DNA from: CAWGHZ01 sp963822575
GTDB lineage: Bacteria; Pseudomonadota; Alphaproteobacteria; MPNO01; DASWLB01
NCBI GenBank assembly: GCA_963822575.1
Contig: CAWGHZ010000004.1
Span: 186,001 to 250,000 of the forward strand
Length of the DNA stretch: 64,000 nucleotides
Direction of reading: 5' to 3'
Under the pieces are notes generated by a model. The model did not search any database and was not told where the DNA came from. It saw only the letters and a program-made list of their open reading frames with translations. Both the position numbers and the translations under genes were made by a program. This document shows, in pieces, positions 25,408-34,140 of the stretch. Positions within the stretch are counted from its first letter, which is position 1. Each line of letters starts with the position of its first letter.

Positions 25408-26668
25408 ATGAAACAGGACACTGAAGTCTGCATCGTCGGCGGCGGGATCGGCGGGCTGGTGCTGGCGCTTAGCCTTCACCAGGTGGGCATCTCCTGCCGC
25501 GTGTACGAAGGGGTGAGCGAGATCAAGCCGCTCGGCGCCGGGATCAATCTCCTGCCGCACGCGGTGCGCGAGCTCGACGAGCTCGGCCTTCTTCCCGGGC
25601 TCGAACTCGGTGGGCATCCGCACTCAGTCGGCGTCGTACTACAACCGCTACGGCCAATTCATCTACAAGGAGCCCGCGGGCCTCGCCGCCGGCTACGACT
25701 GGCCGCAATTCTCCATCCATCGCGGCGACGTGCAGATGGTTCTGCTCGATGCGGTGAAGGCGCGCCTCGGGCGGGACGCCGTCCGCACCGGCTGGCGCTG
25801 CACCGGGGTGGAGACAGAGGGCGACAGCGCGGTGGTCAGCTTCGTCGATCCCGATGGCAAGCCGCGCGACCCCGTACGCGCCGCCGTCTGCGTCGGGTGC
25901 GACGGCATCCACTCGGCGATCCGCAAGCAGTTCTACCCGAACGAGGGCGAGCCGATCTACGCGGGCATCACCACCTGGCGCGGCGTCACGCCGTTCAAGC
26001 CGTTCCTCGGTGGCGCCGATACCGTGCGCATCGGCTGGATGCCGGTCGGCAAGCTGATGGTCTATCCCATCCGCAACGACATCGACGCCGACGGGAACCA
26101 GCTCATGAATTTCGTCGCCTCGCTGGCGCTCCCCACGCCGCCGGTGTGGGACTGGAATTGCGAGGCCGACCTCGAGGATTTCTTCAAGCCGTTCGAGAAC
26201 TGGCATTTCGATTGGCTCGACTGCGCGGCGCTCCTGCGCCAGACCAACCCGATTCTCGTCTTCCCGATGGTCGACCGCGATCCGGTGCCGACCTGGACCT
26301 TCGGGCGCACCACACTGCTGGGCGACGCGGCGCACCCGATGTACTCGCGCGGCTCCAACGGCGCCGGCCAGGCGATCCTCGACGGACGCTATCTGGCGGG
26401 CGCCTTCAAGCGCCACGGGCTCGGTGAGGCGGCGCTCGCCGATTACGACAAGGTCCGCGTCAAGATCACCGGCGACGTGGTGCTGGCCAACCGCGCCAAC
26501 CCGCCCGACACGATCCTGAAGGAGGTGTACGAGCGCACGCACGACAAGCCGTTCGCGCGCATCGAGGACGTGATCGGCGCGGACGAGCTCCACCGGATCA
26601 GCGACGCCTACAAGACCGTCGCCCAGTTCCGCAAGGACCAGGTGAAGGAGCGCGCGTCGTACGTGTAG
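25408..26668 (+). pseudogene. FAD-dependent aromatic-type monooxygenase, frameshifted
   Basis: The first about 68 residues hold the dinucleotide fold VGGGIGGLVLALSLHQVG and GAGINLLPHAVREL. The rest, from IRTQSASYYNRYGQ through WPQFSIHRGDVQMVLL, VGCDGIHSAIR and LLGDAAHPM, is one frame over. Skipping one G in the TGGG at about 25611-25614 joins them to a 419-residue flavoprotein of the UbiH / salicylate-hydroxylase-like class. ATG 25408 has GAAGAAGGA upstream. The conserved FAD motifs argue for an indel error. The substrate is not assignable. Confidence 0.82.
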
Positions 26669-26674
26669 TGGCGC

Positions 26675-27922
26675 CTACGCCGCCGCGCGGCTGACGCGCG
26701 GGCCGGTGCGGTGGATGAGCGTGCCGACGATCGCGAGGTTCATCAGGTTCGCCGCGACGCCGATCGCGAACGCCCAGGCGTAGTGCCCGGTCATGTCGTA
26801 GACGTACCCGCCCATCCACGACCCCAGCGCCATCCCCAGCCCGCCGCAGCCGAGCACGAGTCCGGTGCGCTTTCCCGCCGAACCGACCGGCAGATATTCG
26901 CGCACGACCACCGGGTAGATCGGCAGCAGCGCACCGTATCCCAACCCGTACAAGGCCGCGATGATGTAGAACCCGACCAGCGTATGGTTGATCCCGTACC
27001 CGGCCAGCATGGCGCACTGCACGGACGAGAAGCAGACCAGCGCGCGCAGTCCGCCGACCTTGTCGGTGAGCCAGCCCAGCAGGATCGCCCGGCTCACGAA
27101 CGACGAGAGCAGCATCACCGACAATACTTCGGCGCCGCGCGAGGCGGGGAAGCCCAGGTCCGAGACATAGGCCACCATGTGCGCCAGCGGCAGCGACATC
27201 GCCGTGCAGCAGCACACGATGGCGCAGCACAGCGCGACCTGGAGCGCAAGCGGACTCATCCCGACGAGCACGCTGTCCTGACGCGCCGCACGCGCGGCAC
27301 GGCCACGCGCGGCGGCGTCGGCGTGCCGTCCCGTCGCGGGCTCCGGCGGGCGGCGATGCAGTATCAGGCTCAGCGGCAGATTGACCGCAAGGATCAGCAG
27401 CCCGCCCCACAGATAGGTCGTCCGCCAGCTCCAGGTCGCGATCAGGAAGCTCAGCGCCGGCGGCCACACGATGCCGGCCAGCGACTGGCCCGAGGCGACG
27501 ATGCCGATAGCCATGCCGCGCCGGTGCTCGTACCAGCGAATGACATAGGCCATCAAAGGCGGGGTCAGCGCGCCCTGGCCGAACATGCCGACCATCAGGA
27601 AATAGACGCCATAGAGCTGCCACGCCGCGTCCATCCCGTGCAGCACCACCTCGCCGGTGCCGATCATCAGGGCGCTCAGTGTCGCGGGGAGTCCCATGCC
27701 CCAGCGGTCGAGCACGTGGCCCATCAAGATGCCGCCGACGGCGCCTCCGATATAGGCGAGCGAGTAGGCGAGCGACGGCACCTCGCGCGGCCAGCCGAAA
27801 TCCATCGCGATCGGCTTCAGCGCGACCGCGATGGTGTAGATCGCCGAGCCGTTGACCAGGATCATCGTCACGGCCGCGATCAGCACCAGCACGGGATAAT
27901 GGCGCTCGACGAACGCGCGCAT
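26675..27922 (-). CDS. MFS transporter
   Basis: A 415-residue, 12-helix permease of the monocarboxylate/oxalate-formate type of the major facilitator family. The helix 2-3 loop GHVLDRWGMGLPA matches the MFS signature. Its start overlaps the stop of the GT39-type gene by one base (TGATG). The convergent FAD monooxygenase ends six bases away. No substrate-specific residue is recognised; export or uptake of a small organic anion is likely. Confidence 0.85.
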   Translation of the reverse strand: MRAFVERHYPVLVLIAAVTMILVNGSAIYTIAVALKPIAMDFGWPREVPSLAYSLAYIGGAVGGILMGHVLDRWGMGLPATLSALMIGTGEVVLHGMDAAWQLYGVYFLMVGMFGQGALTPPLMAYVIRWYEHRRGMAIGIVASGQSLAGIVWPPALSFLIATWSWRTTYLWGGLLILAVNLPLSLILHRRPPEPATGRHADAAARGRAARAARQDSVLVGMSPLALQVALCCAIVCCCTAMSLPLAHMVAYVSDLGFPASRGAEVLSVMLLSSFVSRAILLGWLTDKVGGLRALVCFSSVQCAMLAGYGINHTLVGFYIIAALYGLGYGALLPIYPVVVREYLPVGSAGKRTGLVLGCGGLGMALGSWMGGYVYDMTGHYAWAFAIGVAANLMNLAIVGTLIHRTGPRVSRAAA

Positions 27923-29583
27923 CAACGCGTCCCCGACATGACGCCGCCGGCCGCCGCGACCGCCGGCGCGCTCCACATCGCGACCTGCTTGTCGCGGAAC
28001 GGGAATATCGCTTCGGGCTTGCGCGCGAGCGGCAGGTCGCGCCCGGACACGTTGGTGACATAGAGCCCGTTCGAGTGCGCCCGCGCCCACGCCGCCGCGT
28101 CGTCGCCCGCGACGATGGCGAAGGGCTGGTTCAGGCGGGCGAGGAATCCGAACTCGCCCTCGTAGCCGGGCGCATGGGCCAGCGGCCGGCCTGCCGCCGC
28201 GGCGCGGGCGAGGTACGCCGCCGGCGGGCCGAGGTCGAGCGTCGGCGCGAGGGTCAGCGCCACCTGTGCGCTCGCCAGCACCGAGAGAAGCGCGGTGAAG
28301 GCGGCGAGGGCGGCGATGCGAGTCCTGGGCCACGTCGCGCCGACAAGGGCCAGCGCCAGCGCGCCGGCGACGAGCGCGACGCCGATGCCGGCGCTCAGCT
28401 TGGTGGCCCACCCCGCGGCCCTGCCGGGCAGGACCACTGCGCCGCTTGCGATGGCGATGACGGCGACGCCGATCAAAAGGGCGATTGCCGCCGGCAGCCA
28501 TGCGTCCCAGCGGCGCGCCCCCGCCCGCGCAGACGTCAGAAGGCGTGCCGCCAACAGGGCGAGGGCGGGAATCTCCGGCACCAGGTAGTGCGCCTGCTTG
28601 CCGCTCACCAGCGAGAACACGACGAACGGCGCGACCAGCCAGATGGCGCAGAGCCGCAGCCCCGCGTCGCCCCGCCAGCCGGCGCGCAAGGCGGCGCGCC
28701 AGGCGGGCGGGAACAGCGCCCAGGGGAAGGCGAGGGCCGGTACCAGCGGCAGGTACCACCACACCGGCCTCCGGTGCGCGAACGACTTCACCATCCGGTC
28801 GGCGGTCTGGCCCCAGAACAGCGCGTGGCCGTATGCTTCGCCGCCCGCCAGGGCGGCCGGCACCGCCCAGGCGAGCCCGACGGCGGCGGCCACGGCGACG
28901 GCAAGCCCGCTTCCGGCGTACCAGCGGCCCCAGCTGCGCGGCCCGCCGCCCACCTTCCAAAGCGGCGCGAGCAGCGCGACCGACAGGATGTGCAGGCAGG
29001 CGACCGGCCCCTTGGTCAGGACGCCGAGCCCCATCGCGGCACCGCAGACCACCCATGGCATCCAGCCGCCACCGCGTGCGGCGAGGATCGCCTCGATCGC
29101 GACCAGCACGAAGAAGGTCAGCGGCAGGTCGAACATGGTCAGGCTGGCATAGACCGCGAACGCACCGGTGCCGGCGAAGACCAGCGGGGCCGCGCGCGCC
29201 GTCGCCGGGTCGTCGGGCCACAGGCGGCGGGCGAGCCGCGCCACCATCCAGACACAGCCGAGCCCGTAGAGCGGCGCGACCAGCCGTCCCGCCAAGCCGC
29301 TGACTCCGAACACGGACCACAGCGCGTTGATCGACCAGAACAGAACCGGCGGCTTGTCGGAATAGGGCGCGCCGTTCAGATGCGGCACCAGGAAATGGCC
29401 GCCCTGGAACATGCCCCAGGCGACCGAAAGGTAGCGCGTCTCGTCGATCGGCAGCAGCGGGCGGAGCGCGAGCCCGGCGACAACGATGGCGAGCCACAAT
29501 GCCGCCGGCAGCGCCAGCGCGCCCGCGAGGCCCGGAAACTCCGCGGCGCTACTCGCCCGCGGCGGCGTCGAGCTTGCGGGCAC
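27922..29583 (-). CDS. ArnT/PMT-type membrane glycosyltransferase (GT39/GT83-like)
   Basis: A 553-residue multi-spanning protein. The acidic DETRY motif in the first periplasmic loop (LPIDETRYLSVAW, about 45-57) is the catalytic hallmark of lipid-phosphate-sugar-using transferases such as ArnT. NGAPYSDKPP and the later KQAHYLVPEIPAL are family landmarks. The start overlaps the end of the LAB_N gene by 35 bases, so a later start is possible. It would transfer a sugar from a polyprenyl-phosphate carrier to lipid A, a glycan or a protein in the periplasm. Confidence 0.85.
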   Translation of the reverse strand: MPASSTPPRASSAAEFPGLAGALALPAALWLAIVVAGLALRPLLPIDETRYLSVAWGMFQGGHFLVPHLNGAPYSDKPPVLFWSINALWSVFGVSGLAGRLVAPLYGLGCVWMVARLARRLWPDDPATARAAPLVFAGTGAFAVYASLTMFDLPLTFFVLVAIEAILAARGGGWMPWVVCGAAMGLGVLTKGPVACLHILSVALLAPLWKVGGGPRSWGRWYAGSGLAVAVAAAVGLAWAVPAALAGGEAYGHALFWGQTADRMVKSFAHRRPVWWYLPLVPALAFPWALFPPAWRAALRAGWRGDAGLRLCAIWLVAPFVVFSLVSGKQAHYLVPEIPALALLAARLLTSARAGARRWDAWLPAAIALLIGVAVIAIASGAVVLPGRAAGWATKLSAGIGVALVAGALALALVGATWPRTRIAALAAFTALLSVLASAQVALTLAPTLDLGPPAAYLARAAAAGRPLAHAPGYEGEFGFLARLNQPFAIVAGDDAAAWARAHSNGLYVTNVSGRDLPLARKPEAIFPFRDKQVAMWSAPAVAAAGGVMSGTR

Positions 29584-29839
29584 GATAGATCAGATAAAGG
29601 TTGCGGCTGTAAACCGCCAGCCCGGCGCCCTGGCCGACGATGAACACTGGGTCGTGGCGGTGGATGGCGTAGGCGAAGAGCACCACCCCGCCGGCCAGGC
29701 TGAAATACCAGAAGGCCAGGGGGATCACCGACCGGCGCACCATCTCGCTCCGGACCCACTGGATGATGAAGCGGGCGGCGAACAGCGCCTGTCCGGCGAA
29801 GCCGACTCCCAGCCAGACCTGGTCGATATTGAAATTCAC
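29549..29839 (-). CDS. Lipid-A-biosynthesis N-terminal (LAB_N) domain small membrane protein
   Basis: A 96-residue protein consisting only of the LAB_N domain: WLGVGFAGQALFAARFIIQW, SVIPLAFWYFSLAGG, and GQGAGLAVYSRNLYLIYR. The start GTG 29839 overlaps the GT2 stop as GTGA. Its place between a polyprenyl-phosphate sugar synthase and an ArnT-type transferase parallels the ArnC-ArnE/F-ArnT order, which suggests it helps flip the lipid-linked sugar. That role is inference. Confidence 0.8.
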   Translation of the reverse strand: MNFNIDQVWLGVGFAGQALFAARFIIQWVRSEMVRRSVIPLAFWYFSLAGGVVLFAYAIHRHDPVFIVGQGAGLAVYSRNLYLIYRARKLDAAAGE

Positions 29840-30561
29840 TCGTTGCCGTCCGTGACCGGGGCCAGCGCCCGGCGGCGCAGCCACATGGTGCCCAACAGGT
29901 CGACGATGCCGACCGCCAGCCGGTCGAGCGTGCCGTATTTCGAGGTCCCCACCTTGCGCGGCCGGTGGCCGACCGGCACGTAGCGCACGGCTTGGCCGTC
30001 GCGCTGGATCAAAGCCGGCAGGAAGCGGTGCATGTGGTCGAAGCGGGGCAGGGCCAGATAGGCCTCGCGCGAGAACACCTTGAGGCCGCAGCCGGTATCC
30101 AGCGCGCCGTCGCCCAGCGCGCGCGCGCGCACCCCGTTCGCGATGCGCGACGAGACGCGGCGCAGCCAGTTGTCGTGCCGTTTCACCCGCATGCCGGACA
30201 CCATGGCAAGCCGTTCCTCGGGCTTCGCCGCGCGAATCGTCTCATAAAGCGCCATCACGTCGGCCGGGTCGTTCTGTCCGTCGCCGTCCAGCGTGGCGAC
30301 CAGGGACGCGCGCGCCGCCTTTACCCCGGTCAGGATGGCCGCCGACTGGCCGAAATTGCGGGTATGGCGCACCACGCGCACGGAGGCATCGCCCGCCGCG
30401 ACCTCGGCCAGCTCGGCTGGGGTCGCGTCCCGGCTCGCGTCGTCGACGAAGACCAGCTCGTAATCCACCTTTCCGGCGAGGCTCGCCCGCACCTCGGCCG
30501 CGAGAGGGGCGACATTCCCCGCCTCGTTATAGACCGGGATAACGACCGAAAGATCGGGCAC
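29836..30561 (-). CDS. Polyprenyl-phosphate sugar synthase-type GT2 glycosyltransferase
   Basis: A 241-residue GT2 enzyme of the dolichol-phosphate-mannose-synthase / ArnC type. VVIPVYNEAGN starts the fold, VDDASRDAT is the first acidic motif and TLDGDGQNDP the metal-binding one. The ribosome site GAGGA fits GTG 30561 better than the GTG at 30567, which it touches. It makes a polyprenyl-phosphate sugar at the cytoplasmic face for the downstream membrane transferase. Confidence 0.88.
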   Translation of the reverse strand: MPDLSVVIPVYNEAGNVAPLAAEVRASLAGKVDYELVFVDDASRDATPAELAEVAAGDASVRVVRHTRNFGQSAAILTGVKAARASLVATLDGDGQNDPADVMALYETIRAAKPEERLAMVSGMRVKRHDNWLRRVSSRIANGVRARALGDGALDTGCGLKVFSREAYLALPRFDHMHRFLPALIQRDGQAVRYVPVGHRPRKVGTSKYGTLDRLAVGIVDLLGTMWLRRRALAPVTDGNE

Positions 30562-30849
30562 AGGCACTCCTCAGACGACGAACCGGCGGGGATCGCTCCC
30601 ATCGCCGGCCCCGCTACGCCATCGCGCCGACCGTTCCTGGCCGGCCGAATCCGTTTAGCACGTTGCCCCCGGAGGTGCCAGTGCGACGGCGCGGCGACGG
30701 GGGCGCCGCTGGCGGCGTCCCCCCTCTAGGCGCTCTATAGGTGCTCTAAATCCGACCACCGTCTGATCACAGCCAGCACGGCTTGCTCACATTATCCCTC
30801 TCTTCGAACGGCCACTCTTTTCGCACAGCGAGGGTCTTGGGAGCGAGAG

Positions 30850-33800
30850 ATGTCGCGAGAAGTGCCAGGGAACGTGGTGCATTCCGGCCTAGCGGGGCCG
30901 GCCCACGTCACGGTGCTCGAGGCGCACGGCCACGCGCAGGTGGCCGTGCCGGATGCGACGTTCCTGGCCCATGCGGAGTACGTGCGCGTCGGGCACGACC
31001 TGGTGCTGCGCGATGCCGCGCACGAGGTCGTCGTCCGCGGCTTCTTCGACACCGACATCCCGCCGGCCCTGGTCGCCGACGGTTCGCGCATCTCGGGGGC
31101 GCTCGCCGCCCGCCTCGCCGGCCCCGTGGCGCCGGGCGAATACGCGCAGGCGGGCCCCGCCGGGCCGGGCCAGTCCGCCATCGGCCACGTCCAGGTGATC
31201 GATGGCGCCGCGACGGCGCGCCACGCCGACGGCACGGCCACGACGCTCGCCGTGGGCGACTCGGTGTTCCAGGGCGACGTGGTCCAGACCGGCGCGGGCG
31301 CCAAGCTCGGCATCGTGTTCGAGGACAAGACGACCTTAGCGCTCGGCGAGGACGCGCGCATCGTGCTGGACCGGATGATCTACAATCCGGCCTCGCACGA
31401 GGGCTCGGCGTCGTTCTCGCTGCTGCACGGCACGTTCGTGGCGGTCACCGGCGAGATCGGCAAGCTCCATCATGCCTCGGTTCAGATCGATACGCCGGTC
31501 GCCTCGATCGGCATCCGCGGCACCGATTTCGCGGTCAAGATCGCCGACATCGGCGCACAGTCGATCTTCACCCTGCTGCAGGGCGCGATCCAGGTGGCGA
31601 CGCAGGTCGGCGCCGTGCTGCTCGACCGGCCCGGGCTGTCGACCATCTCGACCGGGTTGAATGCGCCGCCGGCGCCGCCCTTTATCCTGCCGCCGCAGCA
31701 GCACGACGCCTTGTTCGGCACGGTCGAGGCGGTATCCCAAGCGCTGGCGCCGTTCAGCCTGAACCCGGGCGGCGTGCCCCCGACCGCGGCGCCGCCGCCG
31801 CTCGCGCCCGCCCCGCCACCGCCGCCCTCGCCCATCCTGGCGCCCTCGACGCCGCTGCCCTCGGTGCAGCCGATCCAGTTCTTCCTGATCCCGCTCCTCT
31901 CTCCCGCACCGCCGTCGGAGGCGGGCGTCGGATCCGAGCGGGAGTCGCGCTACGGGGCGCAGCTCCTCCTCGTCACACCGGGCGAGACCGCCCCCGCGGG
32001 CGCGGGCGGCACGCCTCCGTCCGGCGGCGGCACTCTGACCGGTACGCCCGGCCCCGACACGCTGAGCTTCGGTGGCGGCGTTTCCACCATCGACGCGCTC
32101 GGCGGCAACGACACGATCGTTTGGCATTCCGGCGACGGCAGCGGCACCGTGGACGGCGGCCCGGGCACGGACACGTTGCAGGTCTTCGGATCGCCGACGG
32201 TCCCCAACACATTCAGCGTCGCGGGCAGCGACCTGATCGTCGACGGCACGACGCCGGCGAGCTTCCACCTTGACGCCGTGAACGTCGAGGCCGTGCAGGT
32301 GTTCGGCGGCGCGGCCGCGGATGTCATCGACGCCCACGCCTCGCTGCTCCCGGTGACCCTCACCGGCGGGGAGGGCAACGACACGCTGATCGGCGGGTCG
32401 CGCGACGACGTGCTGGTTGGCGGGCCGGGCGACGACGTGCTGGTTGGCGGGCCGGGCGCCGACCATATGGCGGGCGGGCCGGGCAACGACATCTACACGG
32501 TGGACAATGCCGGCGACGTGGTGACCGAGCAGCCGGGCGAGGGCACCAATTCGGTCTATAGTTCGATCAGCTACACGCTGCCCGCGAACGTGGAGAACCT
32601 CTATCTCGGCCCCGGCACGCTGACCGGCACCGGCAATGCGGAGGACAACATCATTGCCGTGGCCGACCCCAGCACGTTCCAGGCCCTGTTCAACGGTTCG
32701 GCTGGCATCGCGGGAATGGGGGGCGGCGCGATCGCCGGCGGGTTCGCCGGCGGCGTCCTCGCACCGAATGACGACGGGTCGACCGGCGCGGTGCCGCTCG
32801 GCTTCGTTATCAACTTCTTCGGCAACGATGTCTCCAACGTCTTCGTCAACAACAACGGCGATGTCACGTTCGGCTCGTCACTATCGACCTACACGCCGTC
32901 CGGCTTAGGCGCCGACTACCTCGGCACGCCGATCATCGCGCCGTTCTTCGCCGACGTGGACACGCGCGGGGTTGGCGCGGCGAACAGCGTGACCTACGGG
33001 ACCGGCACGTTCGCCGGCCACGAGGCGTTCGGCGTGACCTGGACGGAGGTCGGCTATTACGCCGCGCATGTCGACAAGCTGGACACGTTCCAGGTCATCC
33101 TGGTCGACCGGTCCGACACGGGGAACGGCAACTTCGACATCTATTTTAACTACGGCCAGATCCAGTGGGAGACGGGAGACGCCTCCGGCGGCACGAACGG
33201 TCTCGGCGGTACCTCGGCGGCGGCCGGCTTCTCCGGCGGATCGGGCACCGCCGGCACATACTTCCAGCTCGCCGGCTCGCTCCAGCCTGGGTCCTTCCTG
33301 GACGGCGGCCCGGACGCGCTGGCCTCGGACACCAACGACGGCGTTTCCGGACAATATCTGTTCGCGGTGCGCGACGGTGTAACCATCGCTTCGAGCGGCA
33401 TCACCGGCGACAAGACGCTGGTGGGTCTCGGCGGCAACGACACGCTGATCGGCGGGTCAGGCAACGACATGCTCGTTGGCGGGTCCGGCGCCGACCGGAT
33501 GACCGGCGGGACGGGCGCGGACACGTTCTACTTCAACGGCCCCGGCGACGGCACGTTCGTCGCGACCAACGGCGCGGCGCACGGCGCGGCCGACACGCTG
33601 ACCGATTTCACAACGTTCGGGTCGGAGCAGTCCGACCAGGTGCTCCTCGACCGCACGGGATTCGCGACCGCCGAGGCGCAGATCAGAGAGGGCACCAACT
33701 TCTCCGTACTCTCGGAGCACTATGACGGCACGAATGCCGGCAACAACGCCGACTTCGCGGAGGGCGTGCCGACCTTCGTCTACTCGACGGCCGACCATAC

Positions 33801-33909
33801 GCTCTACTACGACGCGAATGGCGCTCAGGATGGCTACACCGTGGTCGCCACCGTGAGCAACGGCGCCGATCTCACCGCCCAGGACGTCCATCTCGGCCCG
33901 AACGGGTAG
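30850..33909 (+). CDS. FecR-domain / RTX / nidogen-like predicted secreted protein
   Basis: A 1019-residue protein with no classical signal peptide. A FecR-type beta domain lies at about 115-230 (VGDSVFQGDVVQTGAGAKLGIVF, IGIRGTDFAV). A proline-rich linker follows at about 305-345. A first calcium-binding RTX block is at about 500-548 (GGEGNDTLIGG, GGPGDDVLVGG), a NIDO-like domain at about 650-800 (NVFVNNNGDVTFG, IIAPFFADVDTRG, FQVILVDRSDTGNGNFDI), and a second RTX block at about 857-893 before a non-repetitive tail. RTX repeats imply type I secretion, but no secretion genes are adjacent. A 27-base unit is duplicated inside block one. A role in adhesion or biofilm matrix is likely. Confidence 0.8.
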   Translation: MSREVPGNVVHSGLAGPAHVTVLEAHGHAQVAVPDATFLAHAEYVRVGHDLVLRDAAHEVVVRGFFDTDIPPALVADGSRISGALAARLAGPVAPGEYAQAGPAGPGQSAIGHVQVIDGAATARHADGTATTLAVGDSVFQGDVVQTGAGAKLGIVFEDKTTLALGEDARIVLDRMIYNPASHEGSASFSLLHGTFVAVTGEIGKLHHASVQIDTPVASIGIRGTDFAVKIADIGAQSIFTLLQGAIQVATQVGAVLLDRPGLSTISTGLNAPPAPPFILPPQQHDALFGTVEAVSQALAPFSLNPGGVPPTAAPPPLAPAPPPPPSPILAPSTPLPSVQPIQFFLIPLLSPAPPSEAGVGSERESRYGAQLLLVTPGETAPAGAGGTPPSGGGTLTGTPGPDTLSFGGGVSTIDALGGNDTIVWHSGDGSGTVDGGPGTDTLQVFGSPTVPNTFSVAGSDLIVDGTTPASFHLDAVNVEAVQVFGGAAADVIDAHASLLPVTLTGGEGNDTLIGGSRDDVLVGGPGDDVLVGGPGADHMAGGPGNDIYTVDNAGDVVTEQPGEGTNSVYSSISYTLPANVENLYLGPGTLTGTGNAEDNIIAVADPSTFQALFNGSAGIAGMGGGAIAGGFAGGVLAPNDDGSTGAVPLGFVINFFGNDVSNVFVNNNGDVTFGSSLSTYTPSGLGADYLGTPIIAPFFADVDTRGVGAANSVTYGTGTFAGHEAFGVTWTEVGYYAAHVDKLDTFQVILVDRSDTGNGNFDIYFNYGQIQWETGDASGGTNGLGGTSAAAGFSGGSGTAGTYFQLAGSLQPGSFLDGGPDALASDTNDGVSGQYLFAVRDGVTIASSGITGDKTLVGLGGNDTLIGGSGNDMLVGGSGADRMTGGTGADTFYFNGPGDGTFVATNGAAHGAADTLTDFTTFGSEQSDQVLLDRTGFATAEAQIREGTNFSVLSEHYDGTNAGNNADFAEGVPTFVYSTADHTLYYDANGAQDGYTVVATVSNGADLTAQDVHLGPNG
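32404..32457 (+). repeat. Perfect 27-bp tandem duplication in the RTX coding region
   Basis: The units 32404-32430 and 32431-32457 are identical and encode one nine-residue calcium-binding RTX repeat each. This is recent, in-frame repeat expansion. Confidence 0.85.
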
Positions 33910-33973
33910 CGGCTACTCCGCCCTACCGTTCAGTGCGCTCGCCGGGTGAGTTGTGACACGATAGGCGCGCGCA

Positions 33974-34130
33974 GGCACGGCGGGGATGGTTTCTACTCCG
34001 GCTGCCCTCGATGGCTCCAGCGGCAGAGCCCCCCGCCGTGCCGACCGATCTTGACCGCTCATTACTCTGTGCGATCGATCGCTCCGTAGGGCGATGCCGG
34101 CAAGGACGGGAGGCGCAGCAGCAACCATTC
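33974..34130 (+). ncRNA. Candidate IS110 bridge RNA region
   Basis: GGCACGGCGGGG (33974-33985) and CCCCGCCGTGCC (34031-34042) form a perfect 12-bp stem around an internal hairpin (CTGCC / GGCAG). A second stem-loop CGATC (34046-34050) / GATCG (34073-34077) exposes a 22-base loop, and a third is ATCGC (34078-34082) / GCGAT (34091-34095). IS110-group elements carry a bridge RNA with two such guide loops upstream of the recombinase. The assignment rests on location and fold only. Confidence 0.4.
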
Positions 34131-34140
34131 GGGGGGTCCG

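Noticed and set aside
26675..29497. A 940-codon frame suggesting a fused transferase-MFS protein
   Set aside because: The first part is an out-of-frame shadow of the GT39-type gene. The MFS protein starts at 27922 with its own overlap start.
33974..34042. Stem after the RTX gene as a simple terminator
   Set aside because: The 45-base internal region and lack of a T run are unlike a terminator, and the position fits the IS110 5' non-coding end better.
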